NCBI GenBank assembly: GCA_023376005.1
Contig: CM042139.1
Span: forward strand, 134,921,745 to 134,985,744
Source of the DNA: Doryteuthis pealeii
Taxonomy: Eukaryota; Mollusca; Cephalopoda; Myopsida; Loliginidae
Length of the DNA stretch: 64,000 nucleotides
Reading direction: 5' to 3'
The translations under genes were made by a program, and so were the position numbers. Below the pieces are notes generated by a model. The model was not told the DNA's origin. It made no database searches and worked only from the letters and a program-made list of their open reading frames with translations. This document shows, one piece after another, positions 1 through 11,369 of the stretch (within the stretch, counting starts at the first letter, position 1; every line of letters starts with the position of its first letter).

Positions 1-312
1 CTTCTCATTGTTAACACGACATTTCGGCCATTTTATTATTGAGCTCTCGTCAGGTGTGCATCCTGTTTAGTTAGTTATGACGTTAAACTGTATCTACTCG
101 CGACGTTCCAATTGTGGAGCTATAGGGTGTGTGGGGTACCCCTTATTCCCAGGTTTACAGTGACCGAAGTGGTAGTACCTGTTAGGGTTTACATCTATGA
201 AATACATAGGTTTAAAATGATTTTCTTTAAAAATGGGATTAAAAAATTAAGTTTTAAAAAAAGTTTAATACCCAACATGAATAAATAAAGCAGAACATAT
301 TCAGCATAAAGT

Positions 313-395
313 AATCCAAGGGTTGACATGCCGTAAAATCTGTCCTTCCTTCCACCCTTCAACCAAGCAACCAATCAACCAACCAGCCAAGCAAA
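313..395 (+). repeat. SINE 3' tail fragment with CAAC-rich end
   Basis: A short segment around 319-340 (GGGTTGACATGCCGTAAAAT) matches the tail of the second SINE family in this window (see 41218-41455 and 31830-32055, where the tail reads GTTGATATGCCATTAAA). It is followed by an (AACCAATC)-like simple run, as also seen at 29387-29427. Only the tail is present, so this is probably a 5'-truncated copy. The rest of 1-570 is AT-rich with no gene I can support. Confidence 0.45.
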
Positions 396-569
396 AACCT
401 ATTTTGTTAAGGGTGTGACGTTTATTAAATATTGTACAATAATCAGATATATTTTTGTTTTCAAACACGAAGAGGTAGGTGCATGAGATATATGAAAATA
501 TTTATTAGGGAACCCACGGTATTAATTTAATAAGAAACTAAGATAATATCAATATAATCTTTAAAAAAT

Positions 570-1030
570 TCCTTACTTCTTTATTTCTTTCTCTTTAATA
601 TCTTTTCCCTTTATATTCCTTCATTCTTTTTGTCACAGATTTTCTTTCTTTTGTTGATTTGAATTTCTTTCATTCTTCTCGTTGATCCCTTTATACTTTA
701 TTTCTTACATTATTTTTAGCATTGCTTTTCTTTCTTTCTTTCTTGCTTTCTTTCTTTCTTTCGTTTTCTTTCGTTGTACGATTTTTCCTTTCCGTCCTCT
801 ATTCTTTTTTTCATTCTTCTCTTTTCTTCTTTCTATTTTCTCATTTGTTTTATTTGTTAGTTTCATTTTTTCTAATTCATTGTTATTATCAATGATTTTT
901 TCTTTAATTCATGATTATTCCGAAAATATTGTCTTTCTTTCAACTGATATCTCTTTCTTATATTTATAATAATTTAGCATTTATTTTCTTTCTTTTTTTT
1001 AGGAGCATTCTCTCTTTCATTTGTATTTTC
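570..1030. repeat. Polypyrimidine (TTTC-rich) tract
   Basis: About 460 bp that is almost entirely T and C on the plus strand, with runs of TTTC around 728-770. The open frame at 682-969 is a low-complexity Phe/Ser/Leu translation of this tract and is not regarded as a gene. Confidence 0.75.
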
Positions 1031-1632
1031 GTTTATCATCTTCTTTCCGAGAGAAAAAGGAAGCCATAATCTCCTTGATTGTCCGTTGGGAAGCACTATA
1101 TATGTATTTGCATGTCTGAGTGGGTCGCTAATCGATTTAAGATTGTAAATCTAAGAAAGAGAAATTTTCTGTTTTTCCTTCGCTACGGCAACATACTGTT
1201 TCAAGCCGTTCATGTAAACAGCCTGATAATGCACTGCCTAAATCTCGCTATAGACAGACGGACAGGGCTATTTATCTGCTGTATCTAAGGAAGTAAAAAT
1301 CGTTGACATTTGACGATAAATTCGATGAACAAGTCTAATAAATGGATCTATATTTACAGCCCTAAAAAGTAAAGACTAACGTCTCATCCGCTTCCGACAT
1401 TCTCTACCTGTCTGTCTACAGAAATAGAGATTTCTGCTCAAAAACTATCTATCCGGATATCCATCTATCTGTTTAGAGCTTATAATTCCTCAAACGAACG
1501 TAAATTTGGCCAAAGTCTCTATTTATAGAGTATACTTTACCGATCTTACATACAAACAATTGCTTGCATAAGTAGCAGGCGAAATGCAGCTTTCCCGGGA
1601 ATATTCCTTACATAAATCTAATATATCTGTAT
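1031..1632. other. AT-rich spacer, nothing recognised
   Basis: Unique-looking AT-rich sequence without a convincing frame or repeat. The 69-codon frame at 1079-1288 shows no recognisable domain. Confidence 0.5.
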
Positions 1633-1719
<87 letters not shown>

Positions 1720-1878
1720 CGTTTTCGGCAGGCCACTTATACTTCTTTGTTGATATATGAGATGGATGTTGGAAAACTTTTTTATCATCGAATCATGGAA
1801 GATAAAGAAAAAAAAATCAAAGATGAATATTATATTCTTAATATTCTTTATTTAGTGTAATATTTCGAGTGTTTTTAC

Positions 1879-1964
<86 letters not shown>
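1633..1964. repeat. Pair of compound microsatellites in inverted orientation
   Basis: A (CA)n-(TA)n compound tract at 1633-1714 is followed about 170 bp later by a (TA)n-(TG)n tract at 1883-1964. The second is the reverse complement of the first in composition and order, so the two could pair as a hairpin around a unique spacer. Confidence 0.85.
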
Positions 1965-2284
1965 TTTGTGCTTGCGTGCGCGATTAGTTCCCGTAATCAC
2001 GCCAGCATATTTTACAAGAAATATGAGGTTGTAAAAGAGTCACCGTAACGTAAAGGCGATATATTAATAAAACAACCAGTCTCATATTGACCGGCTTCAA
2101 ATATCTGTCTTAATCTTTTGTTGTAGATGGAAGCTAATATCAATCCACTGTTGAAATTAAAGTTATGCTTAGTTTTGGGTATATGCTGGAAGGGACAATT
2201 GTTGGGATTTCATAATATAATATTCCGCCGGTGTTCATATATACGTTTTTAATATTCCTGAAGGGACACTTTTTATATAATTAT

Positions 2285-2865
2285 ATTTTTAATGGTGCCT
2301 AATGTTTTAGCTAGGAATTTGGCAATTTTGTGGGTGGCAGAACCAATACCAGAGATGATGAGCCTTAAAGGAATCCCAGGTTTGTATTTTCGTGAGGCCA
2401 TACATTCTTGGGATTATATGGTGGTAGTTTATCAATCAAAACCATATTTTCTCTTTCTTAGCGATTAATATCTTATAAGATTTATCAAAATCTACGTTTT
2501 TGTGATAGTTTGCAGGATGATTGGTTCGTAAGTAATATTGTCGTTGGGTAAGTCCATTATTTTCTGGTTGTAGGCAGTGGAGTCCATGATAACTACACCA
2601 CTGTCTTTGTTGGAAGGCGAAACGACGATGTCATAGTTTGAGGATAGCGTATTTATGGGATTTATTTATCTCCTTGATAAGGTGTACTCATCGGACTGGT
2701 GGCGGTTGAAGGCAGGGATTATACTTTGTGTGAATTCCTTGTGGAAATCAGAGTCGTGGTGTTTATATCTATGTTGACTCATATCTCTATTTCTTATCCC
2801 AGTGGCAAATTTTAGACCTCTGTCTCGAACGTATTGAGTCTGGTTTTTAAGCGTTCCCGAACTAA
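2285..2865 (-). pseudogene. Penelope-like element reverse transcriptase fragment (decayed)
   Basis: Read on the minus strand, 2865 down to about 2590 gives a coherent peptide including FATGIRNRDMSQHRYKH, then KDSGVVIMDSTAYNQKIMDL near 2550-2610. Further down, about 2290-2420, it reads PRMYGL, a frame change, then IPLRLIISGIGSATHKIAKF. The order of a VIMD-type segment followed by a YGLPKIHKP-like segment and PLRPI-type residues is characteristic of Penelope-like element reverse transcriptases. At least one stop (near 2650) and one frame change break it. No GIY-YIG domain is seen next to it. A second, shorter copy lies inverted at 4212-4367. The family is an inference from motif order, and the copy is dead. 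Confidence 0.7.
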
Positions 2866-3009
2866 CGCTAGACCGACACTAGTTACTGCCCTTTCTTCAT
2901 ACACAGCCAACAAAACCCCCATTTATCGGAAGTCTCATTCACCTTCACCACACAAGATTGACTCACCTCAAGTCCTGATGAAAGTTTGGGATACTTCGTT
3001 ATTCTATTT

Positions 3010-3250
3010 TTAACATATATCTGTATGTACATGCGTATATATATATGTAAGAGTAAATATGTGTCTATGTGTGTTTAGATAAATGCTTGTATATGTATGT
3101 TTGCACATATGTATATATAGGTGTGTATATATGTATATGTATGTGTGTATATATGTGTATGTATGCATATGTGTATATATTCATATATGTGCGTATAAAT
3201 GTATATATATGTGTGTATATAAGTAGGTATACATGTATATATTTTTTGGG
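3010..3250. repeat. Alternating purine-pyrimidine (TA/TG) tract
   Basis: Irregular mixture of TATA, TGTA and TGTG steps over about 240 bp. Open frames on both strands here (3069-3275) are Tyr/Ile/Cys-rich translations of the simple repeat and are not genes. Confidence 0.75.
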
Positions 3251-3368
3251 AGATTATTTGCTTAATTAAAGTCATACCTAATTTGTTAATTAATTAATTG
3301 TAATTAAATGAATTAGGCGTGCATATCGGTTTAAATGTAAAGCGTAAACAAATCGAGAAAAAGTCGAT

Positions 3369-3410
3369 CTCTATATATACATTTCACCCTATTAGGCCTC
3401 ATCAGCAGAG
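3369..3410 (-). ncRNA. Candidate minimal type I hammerhead ribozyme, copy 2
   Basis: On the minus strand the order is stem I strand CTCTG (3410-3406), core CTGATGA (3405-3399), stem II region GGCCTAATAGGGT (3398-3386), core GAAA (3385-3382), a 6-nt near-palindrome TGTATA, UH cleavage dinucleotide TA, and stem I return strand TAGAG (3373-3369). Stem I pairs over 5 bp with one G-T wobble. Stem II keeps three Watson-Crick pairs and one wobble around an AAT loop, with one G-G mismatch, so it is weakened. The total length (42 nt) and layout match the stronger copy at 21450-21491. It lies 27 nt downstream of the B box of a tRNA-like head. Activity is uncertain because of the stem II damage and the weak TGTATA stem III. 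Confidence 0.55.
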
Positions 3411-3429
3411 CTATAGACAGGGCAGTGCT

Positions 3430-3500
3430 TTGTACGTGATTCGAACCCTACCTGTCAGGCTGTCAGGCGGACATTCTAACCATTACACTAGCTGGCTTCC
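3430..3500 (-). mobile_element. tRNA-derived SINE head with pol III A and B boxes
   Basis: Minus-strand reading gives an A-box-like TAGTGTAATGG at 3490-3480 and a B box GGTTCGAATC at 3447-3438, spaced as in a tRNA gene. The body does not fold as an intact tRNA, so I call it a SINE promoter. It immediately precedes the hammerhead candidate at 3369-3410. Transcription from this promoter would place the ribozyme within about 130 nt of the RNA start. Confidence 0.65.
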
Positions 3501-3589
3501 CCAGAATCTCGTTTTTATTTTAAACTGATGTGTATATCGCACTTTTTGGGTGACTTATGGCACGACATTATGAAGTGGTCAAACAATAT

Positions 3590-3715
3590 GTATATCTATA
3601 TATATCTATATATGTATATATTCATGCATACATATATGTATATGTATTCATGCATATATGAATGTAGATGTATATGTATGTATATTTATGCATATATATA
3701 TATATTATATATTAA
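3590..3715. repeat. TA/TG-rich simple repeat
   Basis: Second irregular TATA/TGTA/CATA tract. The small frame at 3528-3722 is its translation. Confidence 0.7.
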
Positions 3716-4211
3716 CAAATGAGCTTACTGTGTTCGTTCCTGCCAATTTCACGCCAAAACTACGTCTATACGTAATTTTTGGCAGGAGCATTCACAAACT
3801 CTAACCTTCTGACATAGTATATGAGAAGTAAATATTGTAGGCCATCAGATGTCAAACAAGAAAAATCTCCGCTTCCAAATATTGGAAACAATACTTTTTA
3901 TGAGAGAATTTTCCCTATCCTTTTCTCTTACAATTGTCATGATGATTTAATATGATAAAGATCAATTTTATAAGTTTTCAGTGTTTTTTTTTAGACAAGA
4001 AGTAATATTTTCTCTATTTTTTTAACCCTACCATTTTCTTACCCGTTTCCTGAAATCCACTGCCACATATAAATCAAATTTATTTCCAATGAAGCTGAAT
4101 GCTGATGCAGTTTTTCTTACGACCAAACGAAATATTCCAATGTGAGAATGCTCAGAATTTTCACCTGATTTCCCATAAAGATTGGCTCTACTCTCCGTGT
4201 AGTAGTTAACA

Positions 4212-4367
4212 GGATAAGAAATAGAGATATGAGTCAACATAGATATAAACACCACGAATCTGATTTCCACAAGGGATTCACACAGCGGTGTAGTTATCAT
4301 GGACTCCACTGCCTACAACCAGAAAATAATGGACTTATCCAACGACACTTACTCCTAGCAAGTCCCC
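4212..4367 (+). pseudogene. Penelope-like fragment, inverted copy with internal deletion
   Basis: The plus strand repeats the segment found inverted at about 2555-2800: it encodes IRNRDMSQHRYKHHES, then after a junction near 4287 the DNA resumes at the segment encoding GVVIMDSTAYNQKIMDL. About 115 bp present in the minus-strand copy is missing at that junction, which also shifts the frame. Outside this segment the two copies are not obviously alike. Confidence 0.7.
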
Positions 4368-4924
4368 CAGCTTGTTTCTACTGTTCTGAGTTCAATCCTC
4401 ATTAGGTAACCCTTTTAGTTTTGTGCTAAACTAAGCTAAGCTTAGTGAATACCAATATTATATGTATTTTCCCAACCCCTCCATCTTAGGTATGTTGTAA
4501 CCCCAGGTCAATTTTTAAGGGAAGTAAAGCTAATTTGAACTTTTTCTACTTCTACGTTGTTTGACTAAATAACTAAATAATATCCGTTTCCCGTTCACGT
4601 ATTTCTACACTTGTGTCAAAAGTTCGATGTTTTGTCTAGTTATTTTCGCCCAATTACTTATAGTCATTCACCCGTTACAAGCTAAATAAAAGCTCTGACT
4701 TGATTTACTCGGAGGTCACTTTTTAAAAGGTTGCTCACAGACGCTCTCTCTGCTAAAAGCATACTTTTGTTTCTCTTTTTTTTTTCTTTCTTTTTATTAT
4801 CCCAGAAATAAGACTGCCGTTCTTTTTAAATCTAAATTTTCTATAAGTCGATCATTACGTTACACTATTATTTACTCTTAACTGGGATGAGAACTGATGG
4901 ATTCATACTTTTCGCAAGATCATT

Positions 4925-5015
4925 ACTGTTGAGTGAAAAGTAAGCAGCCTCGCACAAGATTTGAATTCGGGTTGTTAATTCCATTTCCCATGGCGATAAA
5001 CATAATGCTAAATAC
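4925..5015 (-). mobile_element. SINE family A head fragment
   Basis: The minus strand holds the promoter half of the common SINE (family A): a degenerate A box followed by a GGAATTAAC segment and a B-box-like AATTCAAATC, then GAGGCTGCTT. The conserved body with the GGACAGACTGGGCTCTTT segment is missing. The sequence at 4380-4560 may be a further decayed SINE fragment. Confidence 0.45.
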
Positions 5016-5104
5016 CAATATTGTATCCATGGAATAGTTTTGTTATGGGATTTCTCTACCATACGCTCAATACTTTAGACAATCTCTCTTTTTTAATTGT
5101 AAAG

Positions 5105-5350
5105 TATTAAAGGCAACCATCCTCTCGGCTGGTGCTCTGGAATACACAGACGGATTGCATCTCTACACAGGAGTAAGGAACATGGTGGCTGAGACCCGGG
5201 TACTAAGTGGTCCTCTAACATACAACACTCCACTTCGACCCTTACTAGGACTAGACGTTCTGTCGGGGAGGCCCGACTCGGTCAATCATGGGCAGGGTCT
5301 AGCAACTATATGATTGTCCCGACCATATTTTCCACATTGCTCTTATGGCT
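5105..5350 (+). repeat. Dispersed repeat, copy 1 of unclassified family
   Basis: About 240 bp that aligns, with divergence, to 28330-28570. The best-conserved shared stretch is at the 3' end (ATTGTCCCGACC, then TTGCTCTTATGGC here and ATGCTCTCATGGC in the other copy). No coding frame, pol III boxes or terminal repeats are evident. It may be the 3' end of an unidentified retroelement. Confidence 0.55.
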
Positions 5351-5767
5351 TTTAGAATGCTAAATAAGGGTCAACAACCAGTTTATCAATTCTATCAATC
5401 TATTAATACACGTGAAGCTAATCACCAACCAACCACACAACTAATCAAAACAAAGCGTCTTTTTAAAATGTGTTTACAAATACTCTGCTTATTGGTTTTC
5501 AATTCTACAATGCAATTTTTTATGAACATGCTTTCTCTTTAATGCATTTTATGGATTATAATAATTGATTTTATTCTATCATTGCAATAATTTCGTTAGT
5601 GTCGTAGTCAAAATGGCAATTAAAAATTCTAAATTCGTGGCCTTCGAAATATTAATTTGAAATAATATTATCTGGGAATTTTGACACTGCGTAAAAAACT
5701 TCATCAAACTCAAGGCTTTTTATTCTAAACAAAGGAAATACGTTTTATATCAGAATTTCTCCTAGTA

Positions 5768-5910
5768 ACACACACACACACACACACACACGCGTGCGCG
5801 CGTGCACACACACACACACACATATATATATATAAACTCATTTGTTAAGGGTAAATATATATATATTAATTCATTTGTTAAAGATAAATATATATTTATC
5901 TTTATATATT
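5768..5910. repeat. CA/CG/TA microsatellite and short direct repeat
   Basis: (CA)n with a GCGC-rich centre passes into (TA)n, followed by two copies of a segment TCATTTGTTAA...TAAATATATA about 37 bp apart (5838-5900). Confidence 0.7.
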
Positions 5911-6879
5911 CGTCTCTTACTTTAGGTTCTGCCTCTCTCTATATACTGTTTAACTAATCCTTATGTTTGTTAGATTCTTTGTGAGTGTAAAGAGAAAGAA
6001 AGGATTCTCAAATATCTGTTCTAGTGAAGTAAACACTACAAAGACAAAGAATAAATCGCTGATAATTTCTCGTCTAGGCTGGGAAAAGCTAGCATTGAGC
6101 ATATCTGAGTGATGAAATACATTTAAAACAGGATGCAATTTCTTTGAGCAGAGATGTAAAAATCATAAAAGATTGAAACGACGGGTGAGGAAGGGAACTA
6201 TGTTGAACTGTCAGGTTTAAGAACTTGCTTGGAGGTTTAATGTTTGTGATCATATTATTTTCTTTAAATCTGAATGCGTCAATCACATGAAATATCTTGA
6301 GAGATGTTAATAGGACACAATTTCTTTGGATCTAGTTGATATGACTTACATCATTTACAGTAACTTCTGCAAACCTTTATCCAGCTTGAAAAGACACATG
6401 GCGGTACAGAAAGATGTTCACTAACTGTTATATAGACCCTGACTTCATTTCACCATGTCAACACATAGTACATATCTGTTACTCGGCTGGATTGTGCCGT
6501 CTCTTCACCGTACGTATCTGGGATGATATTCCGTTCCTCTAGTTAGTTCTTTTAGGACCTCCTCATATGAGTTCGTTGCTGCTTTTAGTAACAAATACAA
6601 AAATGTTCATACTTTTTTTATTCATCTCAAGTTAACCATAACGCGTGTCTTCTTGAAAACCTAAACAAGAAGGGACAAATTCCAAGGTTACCTCCTGCTT
6701 CCACAATCAAATTGACCAATCAAAGAACCGCCATCAAGCCAGTCAAAATCAAAGCCCTGTGAACTCAGAATTACCATTATTTTTAATTTCCTACTCTTGC
6801 ATACTGCAACACATGTACCGCATCAAGTATCTTTTACAGACGTCACACTTTTTGTCTGTCATCTTTGATTTGGGAGCTA
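5911..6879. other. AT-rich spacer, no supported gene
   Basis: The minus-strand frames at 5950-6138 and 6089-6286 overlap each other and show no recognisable domain. Nothing else was recognised, and likewise in 5351-5767. Confidence 0.5.
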
Positions 6880-8035
6880 CAGGTATTATTTGGGTGATGT
6901 AAGCTAATGTAGGTGCTATAGACAAAACTTATGTGCTACCAACAGAATTTCGGTGATTTAATTGATGAAAGTAAAATTTAGGTGTTCTTGGAAAATGGTA
7001 GCGCTGCAGACAGAATTTGGCTAATTTGACTGTTTCAGGCAGAGATTTTAGTGCTGTAGGCAAAATATGGGTGTAGTATTTAAGAGATTTTGGGTGCTCT
7101 TAGCAATATTTTAGGTGCTGTAGTCAAAATATGGATGTTGCAAGTAAAATTTAGTTGATCTGAGTGCTGAATTTAAAATTAGTGTGCCGTACTAAAATGT
7201 GAATCGAGTATTCCAAATAAACTTTGGTTGATGTCGTCAAAATTTGCTTTCGGATTTGTAGGGTAAAAGTGGGCACTGCAAGCAGAATTTTTATGATTTA
7301 GATACTACAAGTCAAATATCGTTGCTGTATGCATAATTTCAGTGCTTTAAAACAAATTTGGGTTATTTGGGTGTTGCAAGTAAAATGTAGATTCTGCAGT
7401 CATAATGTGGATGCTACAGACAGAATTTGGATCATTTGGGTGTTGCAGGAAACGTTTGGGTCATATGGATGCTTCAGGCACAAATTGGGCACTTCAGACA
7501 GAATTTGGGTGATTTGGTTGCTTCAAGGAACATTTGGATGTTATAGAAAAAATGTAGTTGCTGCCATGCGAATTTAGGGGTTTTGGGTTCTGCAAGTAAA
7601 ATGTGGATGCTGAAAACAGAATTTGGACCACTTGGGTACAGCATGCAAAATTTGAGTCATATGGTTGCTTAAGACAAAATTTGGGGGATTTAGGCAAAAT
7701 TTGGCGGATTAAGGCAAAATTTGGGTGATTTGGCTGCTGTAAGCAAAATGTGGTTGCTTCAAGCAGAGATTGGGTGATTTGGGGGTTGCAAGTAAAATTT
7801 GGATGTTGAAGACAAAATTTCGGTGTTGTTGACAATGTGGCTGTTGCAAACAGAAAATGGGTGATTTGGATGCTGCAGTCAGAATGTGAGTAATGTAAAA
7901 AAATATTTGGGCGCAGCAAGCAGAAGTTGCGGGAATTGGGTACTTTGTAGTGCTGCAAGACATAGTTTGGGTTGCTGATAGAAAAGTGTGGGTGCTGCAA
8001 AAATTGATCTGGGTGTTGTAAGCTAAATCGCTGCA
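6880..8035. repeat. Decayed minisatellite of ~20-40 bp GCTGCAAGCAAAATTTGG-like units
   Basis: Over about 1.1 kb the plus strand repeatedly returns to phrases such as AAAATTTGGGTGATTTGGG, TGCTGCAAGCAAAAT and GATGCTGCAGACAGAATTTGG. The spacing is irregular. The units are most regular between 7330 and 7990 and more decayed to the left. The long minus-strand frames here (7494-8111, 7709-8629) arise because the repeat lacks stops and because one runs into the (AG)n tract. They are not considered genes. Confidence 0.8.

Positions 8036-8038
<3 letters not shown>

Positions 8039-8081
<43 letters not shown>
8039..8081. repeat. (TA)n microsatellite
   Basis: Uninterrupted TA tract adjoining the decayed minisatellite. 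Confidence 0.95.
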
Positions 8082-8084
<3 letters not shown>

Positions 8085-8147
8085 TGTTTCTTTATAGTAT
8101 CTTTGAAGCATTGTGTGTAAGTGTAATATAAAGATTTTGAAGGCAAA

Positions 8148-9119
<972 letters not shown>

Positions 9120-9310
9120 TTGAGGAAAGTGCTTAGCGTAACAGTTATAATCGTGGAGAATGGAATCGTCGACCCAAGATCAAATCCTGGTCTAAGCTGA
9201 TTGTTTTAATTTTTACTAATGTCCTATTTGCAGCCGTGAGTAAATAGTGCGGTAGACTGTGTCCTCTGGCTTTTATAAGGCAACAACTTTACGAGGAAAA
9301 ACAAAGTGTA
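9120..9310 (+). mobile_element. SINE family A, degenerate copy
   Basis: A tRNA-like head (GCGTAACAGTTATAATCG, then GATCAAATCCTGG as B box at about 9178-9190) is followed by a body with a GAGTAAATAGTGCGGTAGACTG segment corresponding to the family's GGTAAATAGTAGGACAGACTG. The 3' end reads CCACTTGTGTCATA. Many substitutions indicate an old insertion. Confidence 0.6.
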
Positions 9311-9322
9311 CTCCACTTGTGT

Positions 9323-9364
9323 CATATAGAAATAATCATATAGAAATAATCATATAGAAATAAT
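9323..9364. repeat. 14-bp tandem repeat, three copies
   Basis: Three perfect head-to-tail copies of CATATAGAAATAAT begin at 9323, 9337 and 9351. Confidence 0.95.
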
Positions 9365-9779
9365 CGTCGTATTCTTATCTTCTTTTCCGTGCTACGTGGA
9401 GAGACTCGGATCTTGTTGCAGACCGATGCTAAATTAACTGACAATTCCTTGATGTTAGGAGTCTGCAAACCAACTTGGGGTGCTGGTGGACATCTTGGCT
9501 TGTGCCATTTATTGTTTTTAGTAATAAAACACTTCTTTTTCTCATGAATTTTTTATTTTTCCCCCAAGTCACAACAGCCGAATGAGAGCCACGTCTCACC
9601 CTGTCAACCCATATTTCCGAACTTACCACACACTCTGACTTCTCACTCCTACTCCCTCCCACTTGTCCACGGGAAACTTCTCAACCAGTAGAGAAATGGC
9701 ATATGGCGTTTGGCTGATTCATCCTTAAAAAATCCATTCTAATCCACTGGCTCTCTCCACTCTCGCTCTTCCTATTACG

Positions 9780-9781
<2 letters not shown>

Positions 9782-9831
<50 letters not shown>
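9782..9831. repeat. (TA)n microsatellite
   Basis: Perfect TA run. The flanking sequence 9365-9780 and 9832-10139 holds no supported gene. A short CA-rich stretch lies at about 9963-9990. Confidence 0.95.
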
Positions 9832-9839
<8 letters not shown>

Positions 9840-10139
9840 AAGATAAGGCATTATGATCTTACCTTTCTTTTGTCCTATGATTAACAGTTTACTACGTATT
9901 CTATTAAACACAGAACACAATCATCTGATGGACATTTATATAGATAAAATTTATTTTATTTAAACACACACACATGCACACATAGCCACACCACTCACAT
10001 ATATATATGTGTGTATCTATGTGTGTGTGGGGTACGTCTAGAAATACTGATGAACGAAAACAAATGTATAATAAGTTATTGGTCATCTTTGTGTTCGAGA
10101 AACATCTCTTAACTGAACTAATACCTATATTACAAGATG

Positions 10140-10140
10140 G

Positions 10141-10189
<49 letters not shown>
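10140..10189. repeat. (TA)n microsatellite
   Basis: Perfect TA run directly upstream of the retroelement-like fragment at 10200-10470. Confidence 0.95.
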
Positions 10190-10195
<6 letters not shown>

Positions 10196-10199
10196 CCCA

Positions 10200-10470
10200 C
10201 ATCCCTACGCAGCAATAATTTGGACCATTCCACTAAACTACCTAGTCAAACCTCCACTTCCGCTATCACACGTCACCTACTTGATAATCCTGCATGCGCG
10301 GCGTCTTATAATCATTCAATGTTCACTATATTAGAGGCTGCTTGACAACGAATTACGTCTTTCAATTATTGAATCCTTATTGATCAGCAAATTCCGCCCT
10401 GAACTCTGTATACAAAAACAATCCTTCAATTTACTGTTATTCGGATCCAAGAACCACTCCTCCAACAATA
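10200..10470 (+). pseudogene. Retroelement protein C-terminal fragment (GIY-YIG-like end)
   Basis: The plus strand reads SAITRHLLDNPACAASYNHS followed by MFTILEAA to a stop at about 10343. After a frame change it reads LSIIESLLISKFRPELCIQK and QSFNLLLF. The HLL...CA...Y...F..L and LE-like ... P.LC.QK pattern looks like the distal half of an endonuclease domain of mobile elements, with the Glu of IIES as the possible catalytic residue. The lineage is unsure: it may be Penelope-like or another element. It is flanked on both sides by (TA)n tracts and broken by at least one frame change. Confidence 0.4.
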
Positions 10471-10515
10471 CTATTGTTGATAATAACTCTGCCTGTTCTA
10501 ACAACTTTGCCCACG

Positions 10516-10516
<1 letters not shown>

Positions 10517-10566
<50 letters not shown>
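10517..10566. repeat. (TA)n microsatellite
   Basis: Perfect TA run downstream of the retroelement-like fragment. Confidence 0.95.
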
Positions 10567-10567
<1 letters not shown>

Positions 10568-10726
10568 TTCCACATCTGCGGATTTTACACATTATTCCTC
10601 GTACAAACATTAGTGTCACAGAAGGAAAAAAATAAAAATAAATTTGTGAAATTGTATTTATTATAACATCTCACAATGCACACGCTTTTTAAAACCATTT
10701 TCAAATTTTGCTCGTACCACAATCTA

Positions 10727-10811
<85 letters not shown>
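10727..10811. repeat. (CT)n-(TA)n compound microsatellite
   Basis: A CT run (from about 10736) passes directly into a TA run. Low-complexity frames on both strands are repeat translations. The rest, 10812-11277, holds no supported gene. Confidence 0.93.
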
Positions 10812-10817
<6 letters not shown>

Positions 10818-11277
10818 TAGTACATATAAACGTGAGTGTGTGGAAGAGTGCAAATATATATGGAAAATAGAATTTCTCTGAATAACTAAAAAAAAAAATC
10901 TGATTTATCAGCGGTAACTGAAAACAAGAGGGACAAGATGTGTTCAAGACTGCGATGTCCGTCAAACGAACCTATGTTCTCTCTTGACCTTATCAAAACA
11001 TTACTATTGAAGCCTTTTTTCCTAGACAAGAACCGTCTGGTTCTATTTTATTTTGGAATTGTGCCACAATCGCCTATTTCAGGCGATGTTCGACATTTGC
11101 CAAGTTATTTCTAGTAGAATACTCTATTTGATTTGTGTAAGTGCTTCATGAGATAGCCATGAAGACTTTGTTTATTTTTCATTATACACCAATCAATTGA
11201 AGACGTGATCGGTTGTGTATATTGAAAGAAAGAATCGTTAGGGTTTGTGGAAATAAAAATAGCCATTTCAATATATG

Positions 11278-11322
11278 CATCGTCGTAGGAAATGGAAAAG
11301 ACATCTTGAGTTCAAATCCTGG
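11278..11322 (+). mobile_element. SINE family A head fragment
   Basis: Contains GTAGGAAATGG and a B box TTGAGTTCAAATCCTGGAC (about 11306-11324) typical of the family head. The body is absent because a minus-strand SINE body begins just downstream, so the two lie in opposite orientation. Confidence 0.5.
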
Positions 11323-11369
11323 ACTCGAATTTTGGCGTTTCACTTTCACTTTCACTTGCTAATGCCAGG

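Noticed and set aside
2970..3005. CTGATGA near 2975 followed by AAGT...ACTT as a third hammerhead
   Set aside because: A stem II-like pairing exists, but the GAAA core that must follow is absent (CGTTATT instead) and no stem I partner is found.
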